Assembly: GCF_002251755.1 (NCBI RefSeq)
Contig: NZ_NOXT01000114.1
Location: 28,444-92,443, forward strand
Source: Sandarakinorhabdus cyanobacteriorum
GTDB taxonomy: Bacteria > Pseudomonadota > Alphaproteobacteria > Sphingomonadales > Sphingomonadaceae
DNA length: 64,000 nt
Reading direction: 5' to 3'
The position numbers and the translations under genes are program-made. Below the pieces are notes generated by a model. The model was not told where the DNA came from, made no database searches, and saw nothing but the letters and a program-made list of their open reading frames with translations. This document shows positions 31,802 through 40,625 of this stretch, in pieces; the first letter of the stretch is position 1, and each line of letters starts with the position of its first letter.

Positions 31802-33973
31802 ATGGCCCCCACACCCGCCCCCCAGCTCAGCCCGGCAGAGCGCTATATCAACCGCGAACTGTCGTGGCTGTCGTTCAACGATCGCGTGCTGGCCGAAGCG
31901 ATGAACCGCGCCCACCCGCTGCTGGAACGGCTGCGCTTCCTGTCGATTTCGGGGAACAATCTTGATGAATTCTTCATGGTGCGTGTCGCCGGCCTGCGCG
32001 GCCAGGTGCGCGGCAACATCGATACGCTGAGCGCCGATGGCCTGACCCCGGCGCAGCAATTGGCCGCGATTGCCGAACAGGCCGACCGGCTGATGGAAGA
32101 CCAGCAGGCGGTGTGGGCCAAGCTGATCAAGGAACTGGCCCGCGCCGATTTCCATGTCATCACCGCCGACAGGTTGACCAAGGCGGAACGGCAATGGCTG
32201 GAAAGCCATTTCCTCGATCAGATTTTCCCGGTGTTGACGCCCCAGGCCATTGATCCGGCGCATCCGTTTCCCTTCATCCCCAACAAGGGCTTTTCGCTCA
32301 TCCTCGAACTGCGCCGCCAATCGGATGAGGAGCTGCTGCGCGCGCTGTTGATGTTGCCGGCGATGCTGCCGCGCTTCATCCGCCTGCCGGGCCGGGCGAT
32401 GCGCTGGATTTCCCTTGAAAACACCATCCGCGCCTTCTTCAACCAGCTCTTCCCCGGCTATGAGCTGGTGGGCGACGGCGTGTTTCGCGTCATCCGCGAC
32501 AGCGATATCGAAGTGGAGGAAGAGGCCGAAGACCTTGTCCGCTTCTACCAGACCGCGCTCAAGCGGCGGCGGCGCGGCGAGGTGATCCACCTGACCATGG
32601 AGGAGACGACCCCGGCCAATCTGCATGCGCTGGTGCAGGGGCAGCTGGGGGTGGAGGATCGCGACACTATCCTGGTCTCGGGCGTGCTCGGCATCAATGA
32701 TCTGGCGCTGCTGGTGGAGGAAGACCGGCCCGACCTGAAGTTTGAACCGCACACGCCGCGCTTCCCGGAACGCATCCGCGAACATGGCGGCGATTGTTTT
32801 GCGGCCATCCGTGCCAAGGATCTGGTGGTCCACCATCCGTATGAAAGCTTCGAGGTGGTGCTGGCCTTCCTGCGCCAGGCCGCGGCCGATCCCGATGTGA
32901 TTGCCATCAAGCAGACGCTGTATCGTGCCGGCAAGAACAGCCCGATCGTGCGCGCCCTGATCGACGCGGCCGAGGCCGGCAAATCGGTGACGGCGGTGGT
33001 GGAGCTCAAGGCCCGGTTCGACGAGGAGCAGAATATCCGCTGGGCCAGCGAGCTGGAGCGGGCCGGCGTGCAGGTCGTCTATGGCTTTGTCGAATGGAAG
33101 ACCCACGCCAAGCTCAGCATGGTGGTGCGCCGCGAAGGGGCGGCGATCCGCACCTATGTCCACTTCGGCACCGGCAATTATCACCCGATCACGGCGCGCA
33201 TCTACACTGATCTGTCCTTCTTCACCGCCGATCCGCGCCTCGCCCGCGATGCGGCGCAGGTGATGAACTATATCACCGGTTATGTGCAGCCGACCCGGCT
33301 GGAAAAGCTGGGCATGGCGCCGCTGGCCATGCGTGACCGGCTCTATGGCCTGATCGACGAGGAAATCGCCCATGCCAGGGCCGGGCGGCCGGCGGCAATC
33401 TGGGTCAAGCTGAACAGCCTTGTCGACACCGGCATCATCGACAAGCTGTATGACGCCAGCCGCGCCGGGGTGGAGATTGATCTGATCGTGCGCGGCATCT
33501 GCTGCCTGCGGCCCGGCGTGCCCGGCCTGTCCGACAATATCCGCGTCCGCTCGGTGATCGGCCGCTTCCTCGAACACAGCCGCATCTATGTCTTTGGCGG
33601 CGGCCATGAATTGCCCAGCCGCAAGGCGCTTGTGTTCATCAGCTCGGCCGACTGGATGCCGCGCAACCTTGATCGCCGGGTGGAGATCATGGTGCCGATC
33701 GAGAATCCCACCGTCCATGCCCAGGTGCTGGATCAGGTGATGGTCGCCAATCTGAAGGACAATCAGCAGAGCTGGGAAATGGACGCCGCCGGCCGTTATG
33801 CCCGCGTGGCCGCCGACCGGGACGATCCGTTCAACCTCCACCGCTATTTCATGACCAACCCCTCCCTGTCGGGCCGCGGCCATATGCGCGATGCCACTTC
33901 CGTGCCAGTGCTGCTGCTGCCCGAGGAGGAGGATGAACTGACCGATGCGACCGATGCCGCCGGGATTGCCTGA
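31802..33973 (+). CDS. ppk: Polyphosphate kinase 1
   Basis: Reversibly polymerises the ATP gamma phosphate into polyphosphate. The 723-residue protein has the four-domain PPK1 architecture: the N-domain [16 protein letters not shown], a head domain, and two phospholipase-D-like C-domains. The catalytic histidine region is [14 protein letters not shown], with the conserved arginines in KQTLYRAG and [11 protein letters not shown]. It is followed after four bases by the exopolyphosphatase gene, a common synthesis/degradation pair. Confidence 0.96.
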   Translation: MAPTPAPQLSPAERYINRELSWLSFNDRVLAEAMNRAHPLLERLRFLSISGNNLDEFFMVRVAGLRGQVRGNIDTLSADGLTPAQQLAAIAEQADRLMEDQQAVWAKLIKELARADFHVITADRLTKAERQWLESHFLDQIFPVLTPQAIDPAHPFPFIPNKGFSLILELRRQSDEELLRALLMLPAMLPRFIRLPGRAMRWISLENTIRAFFNQLFPGYELVGDGVFRVIRDSDIEVEEEAEDLVRFYQTALKRRRRGEVIHLTMEETTPANLHALVQGQLGVEDRDTILVSGVLGINDLALLVEEDRPDLKFEPHTPRFPERIREHGGDCFAAIRAKDLVVHHPYESFEVVLAFLRQAAADPDVIAIKQTLYRAGKNSPIVRALIDAAEAGKSVTAVVELKARFDEEQNIRWASELERAGVQVVYGFVEWKTHAKLSMVVRREGAAIRTYVHFGTGNYHPITARIYTDLSFFTADPRLARDAAQVMNYITGYVQPTRLEKLGMAPLAMRDRLYGLIDEEIAHARAGRPAAIWVKLNSLVDTGIIDKLYDASRAGVEIDLIVRGICCLRPGVPGLSDNIRVRSVIGRFLEHSRIYVFGGGHELPSRKALVFISSADWMPRNLDRRVEIMVPIENPTVHAQVLDQVMVANLKDNQQSWEMDAAGRYARVAADRDDPFNLHRYFMTNPSLSGRGHMRDATSVPVLLLPEEEDELTDATDAAGIA

Positions 33974-33977
33974 CACG

Positions 33978-35489
33978 ATGCTGGGCCTGGCGCGACGGGT
34001 GGGATTGGCGGCGGCTCCGGCGGGGGACGACCGCTGCGCCATCATCGACATCGGCAGCAACAGCATCCGCCTTGTCGTCTACCAGGGGCGGACCCGCATC
34101 CCGGCCACCATGTTCAACGAAAAGGTGATGGCGGGATTGGGGCGTGGGCTCGCCGCCAACGGCAAATTGTCGGACGCGTCGATGGATGTGGCGGTCGCCG
34201 GCCTCCGCCGCTTTGCCGCGCTCACCCGTGCCATGGGCATCGCCAATGTGCGCACCGTGGCCACGGCGGCCGTGCGCGAGGCGAAGAACGGCGCCGCCTT
34301 CATCGCCCGGGTGGCGGCAGAATGTGGGCTTGCGATCGAAACCATCGATGGCGAGGCCGAAGCCCGCGGCGCGGCGCTGGGGCTGGTGTCGGGCATTCCC
34401 GATGCCGATGGCGTGGTCGGCGATCTGGGCGGCGGCAGCCTGGAACTGATCCGGGTGAAGGGTGGCGAGATGGGCCACCGCATCTCGCTGCCGATCGGCG
34501 CGCTGCGGCTCGACGCGGTCAGAAAGCGCGACCGGCGGGCGCTGGGTCCGTTCATTGCCAAGGCGCTGGACCAGGTCGGCTGGGCCGACGAGGGGCGGGG
34601 CCGGCCCTTCTACATGGTCGGTGGTTCGTGGCGGGCGCTGGCGCAGATCCATATCTGGACCAGCGACCATCCGCTGCCGATCGTGCACCAATATGAAATG
34701 CCGGCCGACGCGCCGGGCAAATTGTTCCGCAGCCTGTCGCACACCGATCTCGCCACGTTGAAGGCGGTGCCGCATCTGTCGACCAGCCGGCTGCCGTCGC
34801 TGCCGGGCGCTGCCATGCTGCTGGCCGCCGTCGTCAAGAAACTGGGCTCATCCAGCGTCATCGCTTCGGGCTTTGGCCTGCGCGAAGGCCTGTTGTTCGC
34901 CGATCTGCCGCCCGAGGTGCGCAGCCTTGATCCGCTGATCGAGGCGGCGCGGGCCGAAGGCGCCCGCCAGGGCCGCTTCCCCGAACATGGCGACATGCTG
35001 TTCGACTGGATGGACCCGCTGTTTGCCGATGAACCGGCCGGCCAGCGGCGGTTGCGGCTGGCGGCGTGCCTGTTGTCAGACATCGCCTGGCGCGCCCACC
35101 CGGATTTCCGCCCCGAACGCGGTGTCGATGTGGCGCTGCACGGCAACTGGGTGGCAGTCACGGCCGCAGAGCGGGCGGCGCTGGCCTGTGCGCTGCACCA
35201 TAACTTTGGCGGCAGCGCCGATGCACCGATCATGGCGACGCTGGCCCGGCTGGCGCCGCCACCGCTGCTCGCCCGCGCCCGCATCTGGGGCCTTGCCCTT
35301 CGGCTGGGCCAGCGGCTCACCGGCGGCACCGCCGTCGCGCTCGCTGCCAGCCGGCTGGAACGGGCCGGCGATGCGGTGCAGCTGCGCCTTGGCCCCGGCC
35401 ATGCCGATCTCGCTGGCGATGCCGTGCAGCGGCGGCTGAAGCTGCTGGGCAATGGTCTTGGCCTTGGGTCGCGGTTGGTGACCGGCTGA
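33978..35489 (+). CDS. ppx: Exopolyphosphatase/GppA family phosphatase
   Basis: Hydrolyses polyphosphate from the end, or the pppGpp 5' phosphate; the family does both. The actin-like ATPase-fold phosphate motif AIIDIGSNSIRLVVY and the second motif VVGDLGGGSLELI are intact, and an HD-like C-domain follows. ATG 33978 starts four bases after the ppk stop; an in-frame ATG at 33945 would overlap ppk by 29 bases and is possible, since a gaggaggagg stretch lies upstream. It is about 503 residues with the start chosen here. Confidence 0.9.
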   Translation: MLGLARRVGLAAAPAGDDRCAIIDIGSNSIRLVVYQGRTRIPATMFNEKVMAGLGRGLAANGKLSDASMDVAVAGLRRFAALTRAMGIANVRTVATAAVREAKNGAAFIARVAAECGLAIETIDGEAEARGAALGLVSGIPDADGVVGDLGGGSLELIRVKGGEMGHRISLPIGALRLDAVRKRDRRALGPFIAKALDQVGWADEGRGRPFYMVGGSWRALAQIHIWTSDHPLPIVHQYEMPADAPGKLFRSLSHTDLATLKAVPHLSTSRLPSLPGAAMLLAAVVKKLGSSSVIASGFGLREGLLFADLPPEVRSLDPLIEAARAEGARQGRFPEHGDMLFDWMDPLFADEPAGQRRLRLAACLLSDIAWRAHPDFRPERGVDVALHGNWVAVTAAERAALACALHHNFGGSADAPIMATLARLAPPPLLARARIWGLALRLGQRLTGGTAVALAASRLERAGDAVQLRLGPGHADLAGDAVQRRLKLLGNGLGLGSRLVTG

Positions 35490-36103
35490 TGCAGGTTGCG
35501 ATCCTCACCTTTGCCGGCTTCAACGAGATTGACAGTTTCGTTGCCGCCGCGATCCTCAACCGGCTGCGCCCGCAAGGCTGGCGGGCCCATATCACCGCAC
35601 CCACCGCCAAGGTCACTTCGATGAACGGCGTGGTGGTGGAACGGCAGCAGCCGCTGACCTTTGCCAACAGCGCCGATGCGGTGATCATTGGCAGCGGCAT
35701 CAACACCAGGGCCATTGCGGAGGATGCCGGCCTGCTGGCGCAGATCGGGCTTGATCCCGCCCGCCAACTGATTCGCGCGCAATGTTCGGGCACGCTGCTG
35801 CTCGCCCGGCTCGGCCTGATCGGCACGCTGCCGGCCTGCACCGATCTGGTCAGCAAGCCCTGGGTGCAGGCCGCCGGGGTGGACGTGATCGACGCGCCGT
35901 TCGTGGCCCACGGCAATGTCGCCACCGCTGGCGGGTGCCTCGCCTCACCCTATCTGGCTGCCTGGATCATCGCGCGCGGTGCCGGCTGGGATGCGGCGGC
36001 GGCGGCGCTGCATTATGTGGCGCCGGTCGGTGAAAAAGCGCGATATGTCGAAACCGCGCGCGCCGCCGTGATGCCGCATCTGGCCGTGCCACAGCCGGCC
36101 TGA
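35489..36103 (+). CDS. DJ-1/PfpI family protein
   Basis: A 204-residue class I glutamine-amidotransferase-like protein. The N-terminal AILTFAGFNEIDSFVAAAIL and the nucleophile-elbow cysteine in AQCSGTLLLARLGL are typical of DJ-1/PfpI. Members act as glyoxalases, isonitrile hydratases, chaperones or amidases; the sequence does not discriminate. Its ATG overlaps the ppx stop by one base. Confidence 0.82.
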   Translation: MQVAILTFAGFNEIDSFVAAAILNRLRPQGWRAHITAPTAKVTSMNGVVVERQQPLTFANSADAVIIGSGINTRAIAEDAGLLAQIGLDPARQLIRAQCSGTLLLARLGLIGTLPACTDLVSKPWVQAAGVDVIDAPFVAHGNVATAGGCLASPYLAAWIIARGAGWDAAAAALHYVAPVGEKARYVETARAAVMPHLAVPQPA

Positions 36104-36109
36104 ACCGCG

Positions 36110-37276
36110 TCAGTCGCTGATCCGGCTCATCTTCAGCTTGCCGCCAGCCACGGCAAAGCCCAGCCGGCCTTCCACAAGCGCCAGCGCATCGGAGCCGAAA
36201 ATCTCCCGGCGCCAGCCTTGCAGCATGTCCAGGCCGTCGCGCTGGCCGGCGGCAAGGGCCTCCAGATCATCGGCGCGCACGATCAGACGCGGGGCGACCC
36301 CGGCCTCCTTGGCACGGATCTTCAGCAGCAGCTTCAACAGATCGGCAATCAGCGCGCCTTCGGAACTCAGCCCCGGCCGCTGCGGCTCGCGCGCCGGCAT
36401 GTCTTCGGGGCTCAGCGGTTCGGCAGCTTCAATGGCGGCCATCAGGCGCGCGCCGATGGCATTGCCGGCCCAGGCGGCCGACAGGCCGCGCACCTTGGCC
36501 AGATCGGCCTGCGAACGGGGCGGGGAGGAGGCGAGATCGGCCAGCGTCTCGTCCTTCACGATGCGGCCGCGCGGCACATCCTTGTCCTGCGCTTCGAGCT
36601 CGCGCCAGCGCGCCAGCGCCTTCAGCCGGCCCAGCACATCGGCCTTGCGGCTCGGCAGCCGCAGCCGTTCCCAGGCCTTTTCCGGATCATTGGCATAGGT
36701 GGCCGGATCGCCGGCGCGGGCCATTTCCTCGTCCAGCCACTCGCCGCGGCCGGTGCGGCGCAGCTTGTCGACCATCTTGGGAAAGATGCGGGCCAGGTGG
36801 GTGACATCGCCGATGGCATATTCCAGCTGGCGATCGTTCAGCGGCCGGCGCGCCCAGTCGGTGAAGCGGGCGCCTTTGTCGATATGCACATTGGCATAGG
36901 CCGCCACCAGATTGGTGTAGCCGATCTGTTCGCCCAGCCCCAGCGCCATGGCGGCGATCTGCGTGTCGAACAACGGCTGCGGCGTCTTGCCGGTCAAGTT
37001 GTAGATGATTTCCAGATCCTGGCCGCCGGCGTGGAACACCTTCAGCACCGGCTCTTCCACCAGCAGGCGGAGGAGGGGGGCGAGATCAAGATCGGGGCTC
37101 TTGGGATCGATCGCCGCGGCTTCGTCGGGGCAGGCGACCTGCACCAGGCACAGATCGGGATAATAGGTGCTCTCGCGCATGAATTCGGTGTCCACCGCGA
37201 TGAAATCGGCGGTGGCCCATCGGGCGCACAGGGCTTCGAGCGTCGCGGTGTCGGTCACCAGCGGATGAATCTGCAT
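36110..37276 (-). CDS. rnd: Ribonuclease D
   Basis: 3'-5' exoribonuclease involved in tRNA 3' maturation (388 residues). The DEDDy exonuclease motifs are present: Exo I FIAVDTEFMRE, Exo II with FHAGGQDLEIIY, and Exo III with the YAIGDVTHLARIF tyrosine/aspartate. An HRDC domain follows (about 205-285; PSRKADVLGRLKALARWRELEAQ), then a second HRDC-like region. ATG 37276 was used; an in-frame upstream start would add 11 residues. It is divergent from aspS. Confidence 0.93.
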   Translation of the reverse strand: MQIHPLVTDTATLEALCARWATADFIAVDTEFMRESTYYPDLCLVQVACPDEAAAIDPKSPDLDLAPLLRLLVEEPVLKVFHAGGQDLEIIYNLTGKTPQPLFDTQIAAMALGLGEQIGYTNLVAAYANVHIDKGARFTDWARRPLNDRQLEYAIGDVTHLARIFPKMVDKLRRTGRGEWLDEEMARAGDPATYANDPEKAWERLRLPSRKADVLGRLKALARWRELEAQDKDVPRGRIVKDETLADLASSPPRSQADLAKVRGLSAAWAGNAIGARLMAAIEAAEPLSPEDMPAREPQRPGLSSEGALIADLLKLLLKIRAKEAGVAPRLIVRADDLEALAAGQRDGLDMLQGWRREIFGSDALALVEGRLGFAVAGGKLKMSRISD

Positions 37277-37366
37277 GGCCCCCGTTACGCCAATCTCGCC
37301 GCTTGACAAAGTGCTGAATGACGTGTGTCAGCCCCGGCTTTGAACAAAAGCTCTGGAACGACCAAA

Positions 37367-39148
37367 ATGCACGCCTATCGCACCCACAACTGCGCCGCGC
37401 TGCGCAGCGCCGATGCCGGCCAGACCGTGAAATTGTCCGGCTGGGTCCACCGCAAGCGCGACCATGGCGGCGTGCTGTTTGTCGATCTGCGCGATCATTT
37501 CGGCATCACCCAGATCGTCGCCGGCCCGTCGTCCGCGGCCTTTCCGGTGCTGGACCGGGTGCGCGCCGAATCCGTGGTGACGATCGTGGGCGAAGTGGTG
37601 CTGCGCGAAGGCGGCGCCATCAACCCCAAGCTGCCGACTGGCGAGATCGAGGTGCGCGCGCACGAGATCGTGGTGCAATCGGCTGCCGATGAGCTGCCGA
37701 TGCCGGTGGCGGGCGAGGCCGAATATCCCGAAGACATCCGCCTGAAATATCGCTTCCTCGATCTGCGCCGCGACCGGCTGCACCAGAATATCCTGCTGCG
37801 CAGCCAGGTCATCGCCTCCCTGCGCCGCCGCATGATCGATCAGGGCTTCACCGAATTCCAGACGCCGATCCTCACCGCCTCCAGCCCGGAAGGCGCGCGC
37901 GATTATCTCGTGCCCAGCCGTGTGCATCCGGGGAAATTCTATGCGCTCCCCCAGGCGCCGCAGATGTTCAAGCAGCTGCTGATGGTCGCCGGCTTTGACC
38001 GTTATTTCCAGATCGCGCCCTGCTTCCGCGATGAGGACGCGCGCGCTGACCGCTCGCCCGGCGAATTCTACCAGCTCGATTTCGAAATGAGCTTCGTGAC
38101 GCAGGACGATGTGTTTGCCGCCATCGAACCGGTGCTGGCCGGCGTGTTCGAGGAATTTGCCGGCTTTGGCGGCCGCCAGCCCTGGTCGGTGACCAAGGGT
38201 GCCTTCCCGCGCATTCCCTATGCCGAATCGATGCTGAAATACGGCAACGACAAGCCGGATCTCCGGAACCCGCTGGTGATCAGCGATGTGTCGAGCCACT
38301 TCGTTGGTTCAGGCTTTGGCATTTTTGCCCGCATGGTCGAAGCCGGCAATGTCGTGCGCGCCATCCCGGCGCCGGGCACGGCCGACAAGAGCCGCAAATT
38401 CTTCGACGACATGAATGATTGGGCCAAGGCCGAAGGCTATGCCGGCCTCGGCTATGTCACCCGCAAGGGCGGCGAATTTGGTGGCCCCATCGCCAAGAAC
38501 CATGGCGAAGCGGGCATGATCGCGCTCTATGACGCGCTGGGCCTGGGCCCGGACGATGGCTGTTTCTTTGCCGCCGGCAAGGAGAAGGACGCTGCCAAGC
38601 TGGCCGGCCTCGCCCGCACCCGCGTTGGCACCGAACTCGGCCTCATTGAGCAGAACGCGTACAAGTTCTGCTGGATCGTCGATTTCCCAATGTTCGAATA
38701 TGACGAGGACGCCAAGAAGATCGATTTCAGCCACAACCCGTTCAGCATGCCGCAGGGCGAGCTGGAGGCGCTGGAAACCCAGGACCCGCTGACGATCAAG
38801 GCCTATCAGTACGACATCGTCTGCAACGGCGTCGAACTCTCCTCGGGCGCCATCCGCAACCACCGGCCCGACATCATGTACAAGGCGTTCGAAATCGCCG
38901 GCTACACCAAGGAACAGGTGGACGCGAACTTCTCCGGCATGATCAACGCCTTCAAATTTGGCGCTCCGCCGCACGGCGGCTCGGCACCGGGCGTGGACCG
39001 CATGGTCATGCTGATCGCGGATGAGCCCAATATCCGCGAGGTCATCGTCTTCCCGATGACGCAGAAGGCTGAAGACCTGATGATGAACGCACCCGCCCCG
39101 GTGACGATGAAGCAGCTCCGGGAACTGCATATCCGGGTGGTGGATTGA
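37367..39148 (+). CDS. aspS: Aspartate-tRNA ligase
   Basis: Class II synthetase of 593 residues. It has the N-terminal OB-fold anticodon domain ([23 protein letters not shown]), class II motif 2 ([29 protein letters not shown]), a bacterial GAD insertion, and motif 3 ([18 protein letters not shown]). The ATG at 37367 follows the AT-rich gaccaaa and gives the standard N-terminus; a GTG at 37325 would add 14 unconserved residues. Many alphaproteobacterial AspRS also charge tRNA-Asn; whether this one does cannot be judged here. Confidence 0.96.
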   Translation: MHAYRTHNCAALRSADAGQTVKLSGWVHRKRDHGGVLFVDLRDHFGITQIVAGPSSAAFPVLDRVRAESVVTIVGEVVLREGGAINPKLPTGEIEVRAHEIVVQSAADELPMPVAGEAEYPEDIRLKYRFLDLRRDRLHQNILLRSQVIASLRRRMIDQGFTEFQTPILTASSPEGARDYLVPSRVHPGKFYALPQAPQMFKQLLMVAGFDRYFQIAPCFRDEDARADRSPGEFYQLDFEMSFVTQDDVFAAIEPVLAGVFEEFAGFGGRQPWSVTKGAFPRIPYAESMLKYGNDKPDLRNPLVISDVSSHFVGSGFGIFARMVEAGNVVRAIPAPGTADKSRKFFDDMNDWAKAEGYAGLGYVTRKGGEFGGPIAKNHGEAGMIALYDALGLGPDDGCFFAAGKEKDAAKLAGLARTRVGTELGLIEQNAYKFCWIVDFPMFEYDEDAKKIDFSHNPFSMPQGELEALETQDPLTIKAYQYDIVCNGVELSSGAIRNHRPDIMYKAFEIAGYTKEQVDANFSGMINAFKFGAPPHGGSAPGVDRMVMLIADEPNIREVIVFPMTQKAEDLMMNAPAPVTMKQLRELHIRVVD

Positions 39149-39156
39149 GCCAGGCA

Positions 39157-39184
39157 GCGCCGGTTGACGCAGCACAACCGGCGC
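39157..39184 (+). terminator. Hairpin after aspS (weak terminator)
   Basis: Perfect 10-bp stem gcgccggttg/caaccggcgc with an eight-base loop, eight bases after the aspS stop. There is no T-run, so termination would be weak or factor-dependent. Confidence 0.45.
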
Positions 39185-39214
39185 AATAGCTTGCGCAGCG
39201 AGAGGGGAATTTCG

Positions 39215-39745
39215 ATGCGCGCAATCGTTCTGGCAAGCTTGTTGGTAACTCTGGCCATGCCGGCGGCGGCGCAGACCATCACCGTTGCCGGCAGCTTCAC
39301 CGCGAGCAACTGGCAGGTGCAATATGGCTCGCCGACTGCGCCGATTGATCCGCTTTTTCTCGATTATTCCGTGACGTTCGATCTCTACAGCAATTATCTC
39401 GACGTTGCGGCGCCGCTGACGATCATCAACACCAACATCCCCTATCCGATCAAGTTCAGCCACAATGCCGGCTATGGCTGGTTCATCCTGGCCACCAATG
39501 GCGATGGCGGTGCCTGCTCGCTGCTTGGCGGCAGTTTCTGTGCGGTGGTGGGCCTGCCCACCTCGCGCATGCGGCCAGGCCGGCCGAGTTTTGTTGGCCA
39601 GGGCGCCGGGCCTTTTGGCGGCTGGTCAGCCCGCCGCATTTCCACGCCCAACGGCGTGCCGGAACCGGCAAGCTGGGCCATGCTGATTGCTGGCTTCGGA
39701 CTCACCGGGGCGGTCGCCCGGCGTCGGCGCGCCCTGCGAGCCTGA
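39215..39745 (+). CDS. PEPxxWA-CTERM exported protein
   Basis: A 176-residue secreted protein with a signal peptide (about 1-19, ending PAAAQ). At its C-terminus is an exosortase sorting signal: VPEPASWAMLIAGFGL, a short hydrophobic helix, and the basic tail RRRR. This is the sphingomonad PEPxxWA variant. The central part is beta-rich and has no recognised domain; two cysteines (CSLLGGSFC) may pair. ATG 39215 sits behind an agagggga ribosome binding site. It implies an exosortase elsewhere in the genome. Confidence 0.85.
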   Translation: MRAIVLASLLVTLAMPAAAQTITVAGSFTASNWQVQYGSPTAPIDPLFLDYSVTFDLYSNYLDVAAPLTIINTNIPYPIKFSHNAGYGWFILATNGDGGACSLLGGSFCAVVGLPTSRMRPGRPSFVGQGAGPFGGWSARRISTPNGVPEPASWAMLIAGFGLTGAVARRRRALRA

Positions 39746-39765
39746 CGCGGCCAGCGCCGCCGCCC

Positions 39766-40554
39766 ATGAGCCCGCACAGCCTTGCCGATTTCGAAACCGA
39801 TCATGATCTGCCGCGTGCCGATTATGAAACCCGGCTGGAGGCGCTGCAGCACCGGCTGGAACTGATCCAGGCCGCCTATATCGCGCAGGGGCTGAAGGGC
39901 ATTGTCGCCATCGAAGGCTGGGATGCGGCGGGGAAGGGTGGCCTCGTCACCCGGATGAACGCCACGCTCGATCCACGCTATTGCAAGGTCTGGCCGATTG
40001 CCGCGCCATCAAAGGAAGAGGCGGCGCGCCATTATCTGTGGCGCTTCTGGCAGCGGCTGCCCGGCAATCGCGAAATCGCCGTGTTCGATCGCACCTGGTA
40101 TGGCCGCGTGCTGGTGGAGCGGGTGGACGGTTTCACGCCCGAACCTCGCTGGCGCGCCGCCTATGACGAGATCAACGCGTTCGAGGCACAATTGCAGGCC
40201 GATGGCGTGCGGCTGGTGAAGATCTTCCTGCACATCACGCAGGAGGAGCAGGACAAACGACTGGAAGAACGGATCAGAACACCTTGGAAACGCTGGAAAA
40301 CCGGGGCGGATGATTATCACAACCGCTCGATGCGCAGCGCCTATGTGACGGCTTATGAGGAGATGTTCCGCCGCTGCTCCCCGCCGGCCGCGCCCTGGCA
40401 TGTGGTGGCCGCCAACGACAAGAAATGGGCGCGGGTGCGCAGCCTGGAACTGATCTGCGAGGCGTTGGGCGACGGCGTGGACTTGAGCTGGCCCGAGCCG
40501 GACGCGGAGCTGGTGGCGATTGCGGAACAGGCGCTGGGCAAGAAACTGGTTTGA
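39766..40554 (+). CDS. Polyphosphate kinase 2 family protein
   Basis: PPK2 enzymes use polyphosphate to phosphorylate nucleotides. The 262-residue protein has one PPK2 domain: Walker A EGWDAAGKGG, and the Walker B/lid region AVFDRTWYGRVLVERVDGF, followed by FLHITQEEQDKRLEERI. The single-domain length fits class I or III; specificity (GDP, ADP or AMP) cannot be assigned. It lies within 6 kb of ppk1-ppx, so polyphosphate enzymes cluster in this region. Confidence 0.88.
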   Translation: MSPHSLADFETDHDLPRADYETRLEALQHRLELIQAAYIAQGLKGIVAIEGWDAAGKGGLVTRMNATLDPRYCKVWPIAAPSKEEAARHYLWRFWQRLPGNREIAVFDRTWYGRVLVERVDGFTPEPRWRAAYDEINAFEAQLQADGVRLVKIFLHITQEEQDKRLEERIRTPWKRWKTGADDYHNRSMRSAYVTAYEEMFRRCSPPAAPWHVVAANDKKWARVRSLELICEALGDGVDLSWPEPDAELVAIAEQALGKKLV

Positions 40555-40578
40555 GTTGGCCCTCTCCCAACCAATTTC

Positions 40579-40605
40579 GTCATGCTGAACTTGTTTCAGC
40601 ATGAC
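40579..40605. repeat. Dispersed palindrome (ATGCTG/CAGCAT family)
   Basis: 11-bp inverted repeat gtcatgctgaa/ttcagcatgac with loop cttgt, in the convergent gap between the ppk2-family gene and the lytic transglycosylase gene. It shares the ATGCTG...CAGCAT core with the copies at 2048, 9542 and 9623 but has a different inner stem. It may act as a bidirectional transcript end. Confidence 0.75.
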
Positions 40606-40625
40606 CATATTTTTCAGGGCGTACT

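Noticed and set aside
31757..34066. 769-codon open frame antisense to ppk
   Set aside because: It is a shadow of ppk: high third-position GC keeps the opposite frame open. The translation is His/Gln/Arg-rich with no domain. Similar long antisense frames (for example 53254-54717, 14789-16135 and 10442-11701) were dropped for the same reason.
37303..37330. TTGACA -35 element for aspS
   Set aside because: The hexamer is perfect, but at 16-18 bases downstream I see only tgtcag-like sequence and no credible -10, so it was not called as a promoter.
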